Shown here one piece after another: positions 26,736 to 34,607 of a DNA stretch of 64,000 nt. Numbering within the stretch: the first letter of the stretch is position 1; the number at the start of each line of letters is the position of its first letter. Origin of the DNA: Oscillospiraceae bacterium. GTDB lineage: Bacteria; Bacillota; Clostridia; Oscillospirales; Acutalibacteraceae. The stretch lies in assembly GCA_015065765.1 (NCBI GenBank), contig SVPP01000012.1, positions 18,872 to 82,871 of the forward strand, written 5' to 3'. Both the position numbers and the translations under genes were made by a program. A model generated the notes under the pieces. That model did not search any database. It was given only the letters and a program-made list of their open reading frames with translations, and was not told the origin of the DNA.

Positions 26736-27266
26736 TTATATCATGTTATGCTTTGCTGCGTAGTCACAGACTATTGTGCAAAAATGCTCATGCTTGAAAT
26801 TTCTTTTTATATCTGTAACATCAACATACTTACCCTGAATAATGTTTCCGATTATGGCCTCTGCTACGAAAGCCTCAAATGCATAATCATCGCTAAAAGC
26901 CTCTTCAATATCGGTGTTCAGCTTTTTGTTTACTCCCTCAACAGCAGAAAGATAAATCTGATTGTCTCTACCCAGAAGCTCACCCATTCTTTTCAGGGAA
27001 GTTATGCCCTCAATCATATCTGAAACTTTTATTTTGCCCCTGAAATTCAGAGACGCTACACCGCCTCTGAGAATATTGTCAACCGTTGTTTCAAGAATAT
27101 CCGCAAGCTCTGTCAGAATCCCCACATCAGGAAGCGTTTCACCTCTCTCCCATTTGCTCACTGCCTGAAAAGACACATTCAGCCTTTCGCCAAGCTCCAA
27201 TTGTGTGATGCCTTTATTCGTTCTGAGATGAGCAATCTGTCTGCCCACAAGTTTGTTGTCAATCAT
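26736..27266 (-). CDS. XRE-family helix-turn-helix regulator
   Basis: The product (176 residues from the chosen ATG) has an N-terminal HTH_3 domain: IAHLRTNKGITQLELGERLNVSFQAVSKWERGETLPDVGIL in pieces at about 10-50. A helical C-terminal part (60-176) follows, which I do not recognise. AAGGAG supports the ATG at 27266; a GTG three codons upstream overlaps the RBS. It has its own consensus promoter divergent from spoVAD and sits just upstream of the cassette promoter, so it could control either. Confidence 0.9.
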   Translation of the reverse strand: MIDNKLVGRQIAHLRTNKGITQLELGERLNVSFQAVSKWERGETLPDVGILTELADILETTVDNILRGGVASLNFRGKIKVSDMIEGITSLKRMGELLGRDNQIYLSAVEGVNKKLNTDIEEAFSDDYAFEAFVAEAIIGNIIQGKYVDVTDIKRNFKHEHFCTIVCDYAAKHNMI

Positions 27267-27288
27267 AAAAATCACTCCTTACAATTTC

Positions 27289-27317
27289 ATTATAAAGTGA
27301 TTCTGCGATTTTTACAA
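27289..27317 (-). promoter_or_regulatory. Sigma-A promoter of the XRE regulator gene
   Basis: TTGTAA (27312-27317), 17 nt and TATAAT (27289-27294) on the minus strand, about 23 nt before the gene start, lie in the divergent region with spoVAD. Confidence 0.78.
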
Positions 27318-27405
27318 TAACTCTGAAAGTTAGTTTTCCAAAAAAACTTTTTTACGCAGAGAATTTTATAATAAATCATGGCAAAAATATTTTCAGGTGA
27401 TAAAG

Positions 27406-28407
27406 ATGAACAGAGTAATAAAATTTAAAAACCCGCCATCGATAACCCATACCGCATCTGTTGTGGGAAAAGAAGAGGGAAAAGGTCCTCTTGCACATGA
27501 GTTCGATGAAATTTATGATGACGCAACCTTTGGCGAGGATTCATGGGAAAAAGCAGAAAGCACTCTTCAAAAAAAAGCAATCGAAAAAGTTATAGAAAAA
27601 TCAGGAAGAAAAAAGGATGAAATTGATCTGCTCTTTGCCGGAGACCTACTCAACCAGTGCACAGGCTCAACCTTCGGAATCAGGGATTTGTCAATTCCTT
27701 TTGCAGGCATGTACGGTGCGTGCTCCACAATGGCTCTCACCCTTGCTACTGCATCGGTTTTCATTGCAAGCGGTGCAGCTTCAGTAGCAATTGCAGCCAC
27801 ATCATCCCACTTCTGCTCATCGGAAAAGCAATTTCGTTTTCCGCTCGAATACGGCGGTCAGAGAACTCCCACTGCACAGAGAACATGTACTGCAGCAGGT
27901 GCATCAATGATTGAAAAAAGCGGTGGAAAAGTTCTCATTGACAGTGTGATTTTCGGCAAAATCCAGGACCTCGGAATTACTGATGCCAACAACATGGGAG
28001 CTGCTATGGCACCTGCAGCCGCAGACACAATCTCACAATTTCTGAAAAGCACAAAAACCACACCCGACGACTATGACCTGATTCTTACAGGTGACCTTGG
28101 CTTTGTAGGCAGCGAGCTTCTCACAGAGCTTCTTATGAAAGACCATAACCTTGATATTTCCTCTGTCCACAACGATTGCGGAAAAATGATGTTTTACCGC
28201 GAAGGACAGGATGTTCATGCAGGAGGCTCGGGCTGCGGATGTTCGGCAAGTATTCTCAATTCACACATCTACAGACAGCTTTGCGAAAAGGAGCTTGAAA
28301 AAGTTCTCTTCGTGGCAACAGGTGCTCTTCTCTCGCCAACATCAACAATGCAGGGCGAATCTATCCCCGGTATTGCTCACGGAATTTTACTGAAAGGAAA
28401 AAGCTGA
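27406..28407 (+). CDS. spoVAD: Stage V sporulation protein AD
   Basis: The 333-residue protein is SpoVAD, the dipicolinic-acid-binding protein of the SpoVA complex, with a thiolase-like (KAS III/chalcone synthase) fold. Clear matches: ASVVGKEEGKGPLAHEFD, FAGDLLNQCTGSTFGIR, VPFAGMYGACSTMALTLA-type core (here IPFAGMYGACSTMAL), ATSSHFCSSEKQFRFPLEYGGQRTPTAQRT and GGSGCGCSA. The ATG at 27406 has AGGTGA upstream. It is isolated from spoVAC (19.8 kb), its usual neighbour. A 52-codon frame overlaps its stop codon by one base and takes the place usually held by spoVAE. Confidence 0.96.
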   Translation: MNRVIKFKNPPSITHTASVVGKEEGKGPLAHEFDEIYDDATFGEDSWEKAESTLQKKAIEKVIEKSGRKKDEIDLLFAGDLLNQCTGSTFGIRDLSIPFAGMYGACSTMALTLATASVFIASGAASVAIAATSSHFCSSEKQFRFPLEYGGQRTPTAQRTCTAAGASMIEKSGGKVLIDSVIFGKIQDLGITDANNMGAAMAPAAADTISQFLKSTKTTPDDYDLILTGDLGFVGSELLTELLMKDHNLDISSVHNDCGKMMFYREGQDVHAGGSGCGCSASILNSHIYRQLCEKELEKVLFVATGALLSPTSTMQGESIPGIAHGILLKGKS

Positions 28408-28565
28408 TGAATCACGTAAAATGTCTTATTTCAACAATTATCTGCAGTGCAAAAGTGCTGAAAATTATTGAGTGCATAAAATGGATTGTTCTGATTTTTA
28501 CTGTTGTTTTCTCCGCCGTCCACACTTTCAAATTAATAAAAAGCGGAAAGTTTATAGAAAGATAA
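28407..28565 (+). CDS. Small membrane protein coupled to spoVAD
   Basis: The 52-codon frame starts at the A of the spoVAD stop (TGATG), an arrangement typical of translational coupling. The product begins MNHVKCLISTII, has one hydrophobic helix (about residues 27-39, WIVLIFTVVFSAV) and a basic end (KLIKSGKFIER), so it would be a single-pass membrane protein. GAAAGGAAAAAG upstream within spoVAD can serve as RBS. I recognise no family. The next feature (an AT-rich palindromic repeat) starts at its stop codon. Conservation behind spoVAD in relatives would confirm it. Confidence 0.55.
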   Translation: MNHVKCLISTIICSAKVLKIIECIKWIVLIFTVVFSAVHTFKLIKSGKFIER

Positions 28566-28675
28566 ATTATAATTTTAAACGAAAAATCCCCTCAGTCAAA
28601 ATCGTAGATTTTGACAGCTCCCCTTGCGTTTTCAAGGGGAGCCTGAAATCGAACTATACAGATAAATTATAATTT
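28564..28675. repeat. Palindromic intergenic repeat element bounded by AAATTATAATTT
   Basis: A 112-bp unit begins and ends with the self-complementary 12-mer AAATTATAATTT (28564-28575 and 28664-28675; the flanking GAT is also repeated). Inside are two hairpins: GTCAAAATC/GATTTTGAC, and CTCCCCTTG/CAAGGGGAG. The core CCCCTCAGTC...GACAGCTCCCC recurs at 29862-29930 (inverted) and 44326-44376. It has no coding capacity and looks like a MITE/REP-type element. Confidence 0.78.
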
Positions 28676-28677
28676 AT

Positions 28678-28705
28678 TTGACTTTTTGGCTCTATCTGTT
28701 ATACT
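28678..28705 (+). promoter_or_regulatory. Promoter of the CE15-like esterase gene
   Basis: TTGACT (28678-28683), a 16-nt spacer and TATACT (28700-28705) lie directly at the edge of the palindromic repeat element, 23 nt before the start codon. Confidence 0.75.
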
Positions 28706-28727
28706 CTTTTATAAAGGAGTTGATAAT

Positions 28728-29813
28728 ATGATTCAGAAGATGCTCGAAAAATTAAATATCCCCTCACCTCTTGAAATTACAGGTGAAAGGGTTAAAACTC
28801 AGGAAGAATGGGAAAAGGTAAGACCGCTTGTGCTTGAAACTATGCTCAGAAACGAATATGGTTTCCTGCCTGAAGAGCCTGAAAAAGTGACTTTTGATAT
28901 CAAGGAATTTGATGACAGAAGATACTGTGCCGGAAAGGCTTATCTGATGAAAATTGAAATCACATCGGAAATCTGCGGTGAAAAATTCACTTTTCCTGTT
29001 ACATACGTATACCCCAAAAAAGGTGAAAAGCACAAAACTGTTGTGCACATCAATTTCAGAGACAATGTCCCTGACGAATATATGCCCACAGAGGAAATTA
29101 TTGACAACGGCTTCGGCTGTGCATCTTTCTGCTACAAGGATGTTACCAGCGATGACGGAGATTTCACAAATGGTCTTGCAGGGATTATTTATAAAGAAAA
29201 AGAAAGAACAGCTCATTCCTGCGGTAAAATCGCAATGTGGGCATGGGCAGCAATGAGAGTTATGGATTTCCTGCAGACAAGAGACGAGGTCGACAAGGAC
29301 TGTATCACAGTTGCAGGCCACTCCCGTCTTGGCAAAACTGCACTTCTTACTGCGTCGGTTGATGAACGTTTCGCGTGTGCACATTCAAACAGTGCAGGCT
29401 GCAGCGGCGATGCTCTTAATAGAGGAAAATCTGCCGGCAACGAATACATCGGCCACATTGTGAAGGTCTTCCCTTATTGGTTCTGTGAGAAATATAAGGA
29501 TTATGCAGAAAAAGATGAGGAAACTCCCTTTGACCAGCATTTTATGCTTTCACTTATTGCACCGAGAAAGGTGCACATAGCATCAGCAGAAAAAGACCTG
29601 TGGGCTGCACCGAATCTGCAGTTTCTCTCCTGCGTTGCGGCAAGCGAGGTTTTTGAGCTTTACGGCAAAAAGGGATTTGTGTACGAAGATGAAGATTTCC
29701 TGAAAACAGGAAAATTCTTAAACGACGGTTACATCGGTCTCTGCCACAGAGAAGGTGTTCACTATTTTTCCCGTGATGACTGGCACGGACTGATGGATTT
29801 TTTAAATAAGTAA
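28728..29813 (+). CDS. CE15 glucuronoyl-esterase-like alpha/beta hydrolase, no signal peptide
   Basis: The 361-residue protein resembles bacterial CE15 esterases, which cut ester bonds between glucuronoxylan side chains and lignin alcohols. Nucleophile elbow: VAGHSRLGKTALL (Ser about 198). Other parts: FPVTYVYPKKGEKHKTVVHINFRDN, GAWAWAAMRVMDFL-type helix (here MWAWAAMRVMDFL), HSNSAGCSGDALNRGKSAGNEYI, and a terminal His in RDDWHGLMDFL (about 353). Most CE15 enzymes are secreted; this one has no signal peptide, so it should act on imported oligosaccharides or related esters. AAAGGAG supports the ATG at 28728. The gene stands alone, bracketed by two repeat elements in opposite orientation. Confidence 0.87.
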   Translation: MIQKMLEKLNIPSPLEITGERVKTQEEWEKVRPLVLETMLRNEYGFLPEEPEKVTFDIKEFDDRRYCAGKAYLMKIEITSEICGEKFTFPVTYVYPKKGEKHKTVVHINFRDNVPDEYMPTEEIIDNGFGCASFCYKDVTSDDGDFTNGLAGIIYKEKERTAHSCGKIAMWAWAAMRVMDFLQTRDEVDKDCITVAGHSRLGKTALLTASVDERFACAHSNSAGCSGDALNRGKSAGNEYIGHIVKVFPYWFCEKYKDYAEKDEETPFDQHFMLSLIAPRKVHIASAEKDLWAAPNLQFLSCVAASEVFELYGKKGFVYEDEDFLKTGKFLNDGYIGLCHREGVHYFSRDDWHGLMDFLNK

Positions 29814-29819
29814 AAAAAC

Positions 29820-30017
29820 AAATTATAATTTGACGTTTAGAAATTAGCTATAACAAGTGGCTCCCCTTGTCAGGGGAGCTGTCGTTTTCGCAAGAAAATG
29901 ACTGAGGGGTAGTTACATATTGTTATTATCTCTCCCTCCGTCTTTTGCTTTGCAAAAGCCACCTCCCTCATCAGATGGAGGCAACGCTCTGTTCAACTGC
30001 ACGCTAAATTGTAATTT
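29820..30017. repeat. Composite palindromic intergenic repeat bounded by AAATT[A/G]TAATTT
   Basis: A 198-bp unit is bounded by AAATTATAATTT (29820-29831) and AAATTGTAATTT (30006-30017). The left half carries the inverted version of the CCCCTCAGTC/GACAGCTCCCC core, with a CTCCCCTTGTCAGGGGAG hairpin. The right half carries a second palindromic type (TCTCCCTCCGTC..., GCTTTTGC repeats and CCTCCCTC...GATGGAGG). It explains most of the 290-nt gap between the esterase and the M23 peptidase; no gene is visible there. Confidence 0.75.
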
Positions 30018-30037
30018 ACCCATAATTCAAAATAACA

Positions 30038-30078
30038 AAAATGCAGTAGAGGTTTAAAAATTAAACTTCTACTGCATT
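30038..30078. terminator. Bidirectional terminator after the M23 peptidase gene
   Basis: A long stem (AATGCAGTAGAGGTTTAA with TTAAACTTCTACTGCATT, one mismatch, short A-rich loop) is followed on the minus strand by TTTTTGTT. It ends the ftsEX operon and could also stop transcripts from the esterase. Confidence 0.88.
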
Positions 30079-30105
30079 TGACTTTGTTATTCGGTAAGTA
30101 ACCTT

Positions 30106-31389
30106 TTAAATATACGGTGCGGGGTCCATTGTTGTGCCCCACATGCCATTACGGATTTCGAAGTGACAATGTGCACCTGAGGAGTTACCTGTTGTACCCA
30201 TAATTGCAATCTGCTGTCCCTGTGAAACCTGCTGTCCTACTGAAACATTGATTGTGTAATTGTGAGCATAAAGCGTGAGGTAACCATCTGAGTGAGTAAT
30301 CATAACTGTGTTACCGTAGCCTGATACCCATCCTGCATAAGAAACTGTACCCGCCTTTGAAGCAACAATTTTCTTTGTAAAGGGACCTGTCTGACCTCCT
30401 GCACCGCCACAGGAAATATCTATACCTGCGTGAAGCTTATAAACACCTGTTACGGGGTTTGTTCTCATGCCGTATACAGAAGAAATATATCTGTCTGAAT
30501 AAGGCACAGGATTGATGTAGCCTGAAGGATTACTTGAGGGTGCATAGTTAGTGCCTGCACCGCCTGAGCCGTTAGAGCCCATGATAATATTCTGAATCTG
30601 CTGTTCAAGCTGGGCTTCCTGTCTGTCAAGAGCGGCAATCTGATTCTTATATGCCTGACTTTCTTTATCAAGAGTAGTAAGAATTGAATTTGCTTCCTTG
30701 TATTTCAGCGAAATCTCGGTCTGTCTGTCAGTGAAAACCTTCTGCTCTTTTTCAAGCTCTGCCTTTTTCTCTTCAAGAACTGCTCTTTCAGCCGCTAATT
30801 CTTCTTTCTGCTTTTCAAGCTCTTCCTGAAGTTTAAGCAGGTCTTCCATCTTCTTGATAAGTGACTTGATAATTTTATCGTCATTATCTGCGATTCTCTT
30901 GAGCATTTCACTTGTTGTAAGATAAGATGCAAGGTTGTCTGCACTGAAAAGAAGTTTAAGAGTCGAACCGTCGCCTGCCATGTAGGAAGCTCTCATACGT
31001 ACAGCAAGCATCTCTTTGATTTCCTTGATTTCTTCCTTCTGGTCAGCCATCTGCACTTCAATCTCAGCAATTTCCTCATTCTTTGCTTCGATTTCTTCAT
31101 TGATACCGTTAACCTCTGTATTGAGGCCATTGATTTTTTCCTGATAAAGGTCAATTTCCTTCTGAATTGCTTCAATCTGAGCATAAAGAGTTGTTACATA
31201 CTCTTCCTGTCTGTCAAGGTCACCCTTCATTGAATCAAGAAGTTCCTGTTTCTGTTCTCTTTCTGCCTGGATATCTGCTATCTGGTCTTGAAGTTCGGAT
31301 TTGGATGCAGCAGATGAGGAAATGGCAATATTGAACACAAACACAAGTGACATAATCACTGAAAGTGCTCTGTTTAACTTATTCTTCAT
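30106..31389 (-). CDS. Murein hydrolase activator / M23 peptidase with coiled coil (PcsB/CwlO/EnvC-like)
   Basis: The protein (427 residues from the ATG) has a signal peptide (about 1-28, ending SSSAAS), a long coiled coil (about 30-270; Glu/Lys/Gln heptads such as KEEIKEIKEM and LEKQKEELAAERAVLEEKKAEL), a Gly/Ser/Pro linker and a C-terminal LytM/M23 domain (about 300-427). The zinc motifs HAGID and AHCHFEIRNG are both intact, so it should be an active endopeptidase. It directly follows ftsX with overlap, matching the FtsEX-hydrolase complex in which FtsX contacts the coiled coil and controls wall cutting. ATG 31389 is chosen for the AGGAG ten bases upstream. Confidence 0.93.
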   Translation of the reverse strand: MKNKLNRALSVIMSLVFVFNIAISSSAASKSELQDQIADIQAEREQKQELLDSMKGDLDRQEEYVTTLYAQIEAIQKEIDLYQEKINGLNTEVNGINEEIEAKNEEIAEIEVQMADQKEEIKEIKEMLAVRMRASYMAGDGSTLKLLFSADNLASYLTTSEMLKRIADNDDKIIKSLIKKMEDLLKLQEELEKQKEELAAERAVLEEKKAELEKEQKVFTDRQTEISLKYKEANSILTTLDKESQAYKNQIAALDRQEAQLEQQIQNIIMGSNGSGGAGTNYAPSSNPSGYINPVPYSDRYISSVYGMRTNPVTGVYKLHAGIDISCGGAGGQTGPFTKKIVASKAGTVSYAGWVSGYGNTVMITHSDGYLTLYAHNYTINVSVGQQVSQGQQIAIMGTTGNSSGAHCHFEIRNGMWGTTMDPAPYI

Positions 31390-32302
31390 CCGGGTCATAC
31401 TCCTGTTCTTTCAAATATTTGCTGATTGATACGGCACTGCCGAACGCGCCTGTAATGATACCCACTGCAAGGAACGCTACGAGAATAAACAGTGCGTGGT
31501 CCTTGAATGGCACGATTCCGCTACTCATAAAGAGGCTGAAGCTTCCGCCGATTGAACGGGCAACAAGCTCATAAACTCCCCATACAACTCCAAGCGACAG
31601 CACGCCTGAAATCACACCGAGGGACATACCCTCAATCATAAAGGGCCAGCGGATAAACCATGATGTTGCACCGACTGATTTCATAATCTTGATTTCAAGA
31701 CGGCGTGAGAACATGGTGATTTTGATTGTGTTTGAAATAATGAAGAGTGATACGATAAGGAGAATTATGATAACACCGAAGCTGATGTATGTCACAGTTT
31801 TTCTGATTGATGCCACCTGCTGGGACAATTCTCTGTCTTCTCTTACACTCTGGATATTATCTGTGTTTTCAATCTGTCTGAGTGTTGAATCGAAAAGAGT
31901 AAGGTCATCAAGAACTACTCTGTAGGAATCGGGAAGAGGGTTGTCCATTCCTTCAAAGAGAGTTCTGTCTCCTCCGAGAGCATCAAGCTGCTCTTCAAAG
32001 GCTTCCTCTTTTGATACGAACTCACAGTCTTTTACGTTTTCAATTTTCATCAGATCAGTTCTGACCTTTGCTACTGTTTCATCGTCTGCATTGTCATCAA
32101 CGAAAGCAACGATTACGTTTGAGTCCTCAATATTTGTAATAATTTCCTGCATATTGACAACGAGCATGAAAGCAATACCCATCATAACAAGGCATGAAAG
32201 CAGAACTGAAATTGATGCCACAGACATAAGTCTGTTAAGCCAGATATTTTTGAAGCCTTCCTTTGTAAGATAGCCGAGGCTTCCTCCGCCTTTCTTTTTC
32301 AT
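31379..32302 (-). CDS. ftsX: Cell division ABC transporter permease FtsX
   Basis: The 307-residue, four-TM protein begins GYLTKEGFKNIWLNRLMSVASISVLLSCLVMM (N-terminal cytosolic segment and TM1). It has an extracellular loop of about 110 residues (VAFVDDNADDETVAKVRTDLM...) that binds wall hydrolases, then TM2-TM4 with IKIMKSVGATSWFIRWPFMIEGMSLG, the typical FtsX cytosolic coupling helix. It forms a complex with FtsE, converting ATP hydrolysis into activation of the neighbouring M23 hydrolase. It lies 2 nt after ftsE. Confidence 0.96.
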   Translation of the reverse strand: MKKKGGGSLGYLTKEGFKNIWLNRLMSVASISVLLSCLVMMGIAFMLVVNMQEIITNIEDSNVIVAFVDDNADDETVAKVRTDLMKIENVKDCEFVSKEEAFEEQLDALGGDRTLFEGMDNPLPDSYRVVLDDLTLFDSTLRQIENTDNIQSVREDRELSQQVASIRKTVTYISFGVIIILLIVSLFIISNTIKITMFSRRLEIKIMKSVGATSWFIRWPFMIEGMSLGVISGVLSLGVVWGVYELVARSIGGSFSLFMSSGIVPFKDHALFILVAFLAVGIITGAFGSAVSISKYLKEQEYDPDEE

Positions 32303-32304
32303 AA

Positions 32305-33243
32305 TCAGCCTTCACCCCCGTCTTCATCTGAAGAATCATCATCGAGGTAAACGGAATATTTATCGCTTGCAAGATTGTTGTAAATCTCGTCTACGTCAAT
32401 TTCGTTTGTGTGACCTGATTCTCTTTCTTCGCTCATGGTTTCCATAAATTTGCTCAGATCTTCAACGCTGTCCTCATCGGGATAGTAGGATTCAGATGCC
32501 TTCTTACGCATACGGCGAAGACGGCTCTTCTCACCGGGATTATATCTTTTCTCGTACTTCTGAACAAGAGGACTTGACGACAAGTCACCGTCAGCGACAA
32601 CATTACCGCCGTCAAGAGTGATAACGCGTTTGTCAAACTGTCTTACAAGGTCATGCTCATGGGTAACGATAATAACTGTTGTACCTTTCTCATTGATATC
32701 CTTGAGAAGATCGATAATTTCAAAAGCCATTGTAGGGTCAATGTTACCTGTAGGCTCGTCAGCGATAATAACTTTAGCATCGTTCACAAGTGCTCGAGCG
32801 AGAGCTACTCTCTGCTGTTCACCGCCTGAAAGCTCGTTGGGGAAACATCTTGCCTTGTTTGAAAGTCCCACTCTTGTGATAACAAAGGGAACTCTTTTGC
32901 GGATTTCTGATTCCCTTGCACCGATAACACGCATTGCGAAAGCGATGTTTTCATAAACTGTCATGTTTGGGATAAGTCTGAAATCCTGGAAAACGATACC
33001 TAAATCTCGTCTGAAATAAGGTATTTCACGCTTTTTCAGCTCTGTGAGAGTATGCCCGTTCACGATAACTGTACCGCTTGTGGGAACTTCCTCACGCATA
33101 AGAATTTTCAAAAAGGTACTTTTACCTGCACCCGATGCACCTACAACAAACACAAACTCGCCGTCTTCAATATGAATGTTGACATCTTTAAGTGCCTGAG
33201 TGCCGTTATCATACCTCTTCGAGACATTAATAAAGTCAATCAT
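32305..33243 (-). CDS. ftsE: Cell division ATP-binding protein FtsE with acidic C-terminal extension
   Basis: The 312-residue ABC ATPase has Walker A VVGASGAGKSTFLKIL, Q-loop IVFQDFRLIPNMTVYENIAFAMRV, signature LSGGEQQRVALARALV, Walker B VIIADEPTGNIDPTMA and switch His in IVTHEHDLVRQF. A standard FtsE stops at about 228 residues; here some 80 more follow (basic part EKSRLRRMRKKASESYY, then acidic DEDSVEDLSKF and a DDDSSDEDGGEG end). The tail may be a protein-interaction or localisation segment. The order regulator-ftsE-ftsX-M23 is one operon. Confidence 0.95.
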   Translation of the reverse strand: MIDFINVSKRYDNGTQALKDVNIHIEDGEFVFVVGASGAGKSTFLKILMREEVPTSGTVIVNGHTLTELKKREIPYFRRDLGIVFQDFRLIPNMTVYENIAFAMRVIGARESEIRKRVPFVITRVGLSNKARCFPNELSGGEQQRVALARALVNDAKVIIADEPTGNIDPTMAFEIIDLLKDINEKGTTVIIVTHEHDLVRQFDKRVITLDGGNVVADGDLSSSPLVQKYEKRYNPGEKSRLRRMRKKASESYYPDEDSVEDLSKFMETMSEERESGHTNEIDVDEIYNNLASDKYSVYLDDDSSDEDGGEG

Positions 33244-33261
33244 TGTTTAAATTCCTCGTAA

Positions 33262-34344
33262 TCAATATTTTACCGGGTTGGCGTCGAGATATTTTTTAAC
33301 CATAAGAGCCACTTTGAATACGATTGCATCATCAAACTCACGAAGGTCAAGACCTGTGAGCTTTTTGATTTTCTCAAGTCTGTAAACAAGAGTATTCCTA
33401 TGTACAAAAAGTTTTCTCGATGTTTCGGAAACATTGAGGTTATTTTCAAAGAAACGCTGGATTGTGAAAAGTGTTTCGTGGTCAAGACTTTCAATTGATC
33501 CCTTCTTGAACACTTCCTTAAGGAACATTTCACAGAGAGTTGTGGGAAGCTGATAAATAAGTCTTGCAATACCGAGGTTATCATAGCTGATAACAATTTT
33601 TTCTGTATCGAAGAATTTACCTACTTCTGTTGCAACCTGTGCTTCCTTAAAGCTTCTTGCAAGGTTTTTGATACCTGTTACTGTAGAGCCGATACCTACA
33701 AGCACATTTGTATAATATTCAACACCGAGACTGTCAATAATTGAACGTGCAAGCTTCTCAAGGTCTTTTGTTTCAATGTTCGGTTTAACCTCTTTGACAA
33801 GAGCGATATCTGTCTCATTGATACCTATAACAAAATCCTTTGTCTTCTCAGGGAAGATATTCTGAAGTGTTTCAAGAGCAGCTACTTCGTCCTTACCGAA
33901 AATCTTAATAAGGATAACAACTCTTGAAGCATCACTGTTGAAACGGAGTTCTCTTGCCTTAAGGAAGATATCTCCGGGAAGGATGTTGTCAAGGATTACG
34001 TTTTTAACAAAATTGCCTTTGTCATATTTTTCATCATAGCACTGCTTGATATTCTCAAGCGATACGCAGACAAGACCTGCAAGCTTGCGGGCTTCAAAAT
34101 CGTCACCTTCAACAAATGCTGCATATTCTGCACCAAGACGGCTGCCAAGTGTTTTAAATGTTCTTGCACCGACTTTTACGCATTCACTGCTCTCGAAAAC
34201 CTTCTGACTTCCGTCAATACTTTCGCCGATAACAGAAAGCTCACTGCATGCAATAATTGTACCTGTTTCGTCAATAACACCTACAGTTCTGTCAATGGCA
34301 TCCTTCATCTGATGAACGACACCCTGGAAAATACGATTTGCCAT
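33262..34344 (-). CDS. PucR/CdaR-type transcriptional regulator
   Basis: The protein (360 residues from the chosen ATG) has an N-terminal sugar-diacid-recognition-like domain (ANRIFQGVVHQMKDAIDRTVGVIDETGTIIACSE), a central GGDEF-like CdaR region (about 160-280) and a C-terminal PucR HTH (about 300-355; FFENNLNVSETSRKLFVHRNTLVYRLEKIKKLTGLDLREF). The start at 34344 is preferred since AGAGGG precedes it, although the frame is open 37 codons upstream inside the 5' UTR. It lies 18 nt before ftsE, so this regulator heads the cell-division operon. Its signal is unknown. Confidence 0.9.
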   Translation of the reverse strand: MANRIFQGVVHQMKDAIDRTVGVIDETGTIIACSELSVIGESIDGSQKVFESSECVKVGARTFKTLGSRLGAEYAAFVEGDDFEARKLAGLVCVSLENIKQCYDEKYDKGNFVKNVILDNILPGDIFLKARELRFNSDASRVVILIKIFGKDEVAALETLQNIFPEKTKDFVIGINETDIALVKEVKPNIETKDLEKLARSIIDSLGVEYYTNVLVGIGSTVTGIKNLARSFKEAQVATEVGKFFDTEKIVISYDNLGIARLIYQLPTTLCEMFLKEVFKKGSIESLDHETLFTIQRFFENNLNVSETSRKLFVHRNTLVYRLEKIKKLTGLDLREFDDAIVFKVALMVKKYLDANPVKY

Positions 34345-34466
34345 AAAAATCCCTCTCACTTTAATAATCTTTGTCCTGTCCCACCCTATGTCAGCTACAG
34401 TCACTGACCTGCATTTTTTCTTCATTTTTCGGGTGGTTGTGCATTTTGCTACCAAAACACAAAGTA

Positions 34467-34495
34467 ATTATACACTTTTGTAACTGATTTTGCAA
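34467..34495 (-). promoter_or_regulatory. Sigma-A promoter of the regulator-ftsEX-M23 operon
   Basis: TTGCAA (34490-34495), 17 nt and TATAAT (34467-34472) on the minus strand. The 5' UTR would be about 115 nt. The remaining 110 nt up to the end of the pseudouridine synthase gene are AT-rich with no recognised element. Confidence 0.82.
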
Positions 34496-34607
34496 CCGAA
34501 ATGTAATAATTTAATAAAAAATTTTTAGTTTTTTCGTATTAGTTCACAAAATATTCATGACTTTTATAAATAAAGACCAAAAAAGTCAGCGTTTATTCGT
34601 CAGTTTT

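Noticed and set aside
28564..30017. CRISPR array, because of repeated palindromic units
   Set aside because: Units are few, of unequal length and spacing, lack uniform spacers, and no cas genes are in the window.
33262..34455. Longer start for the PucR/CdaR regulator at 34455
   Set aside because: The first 37 codons fall in the 5' UTR, lack an RBS and are rich in Lys/Thr/Cys without family similarity, while AGAGGG precedes the ATG at 34344.
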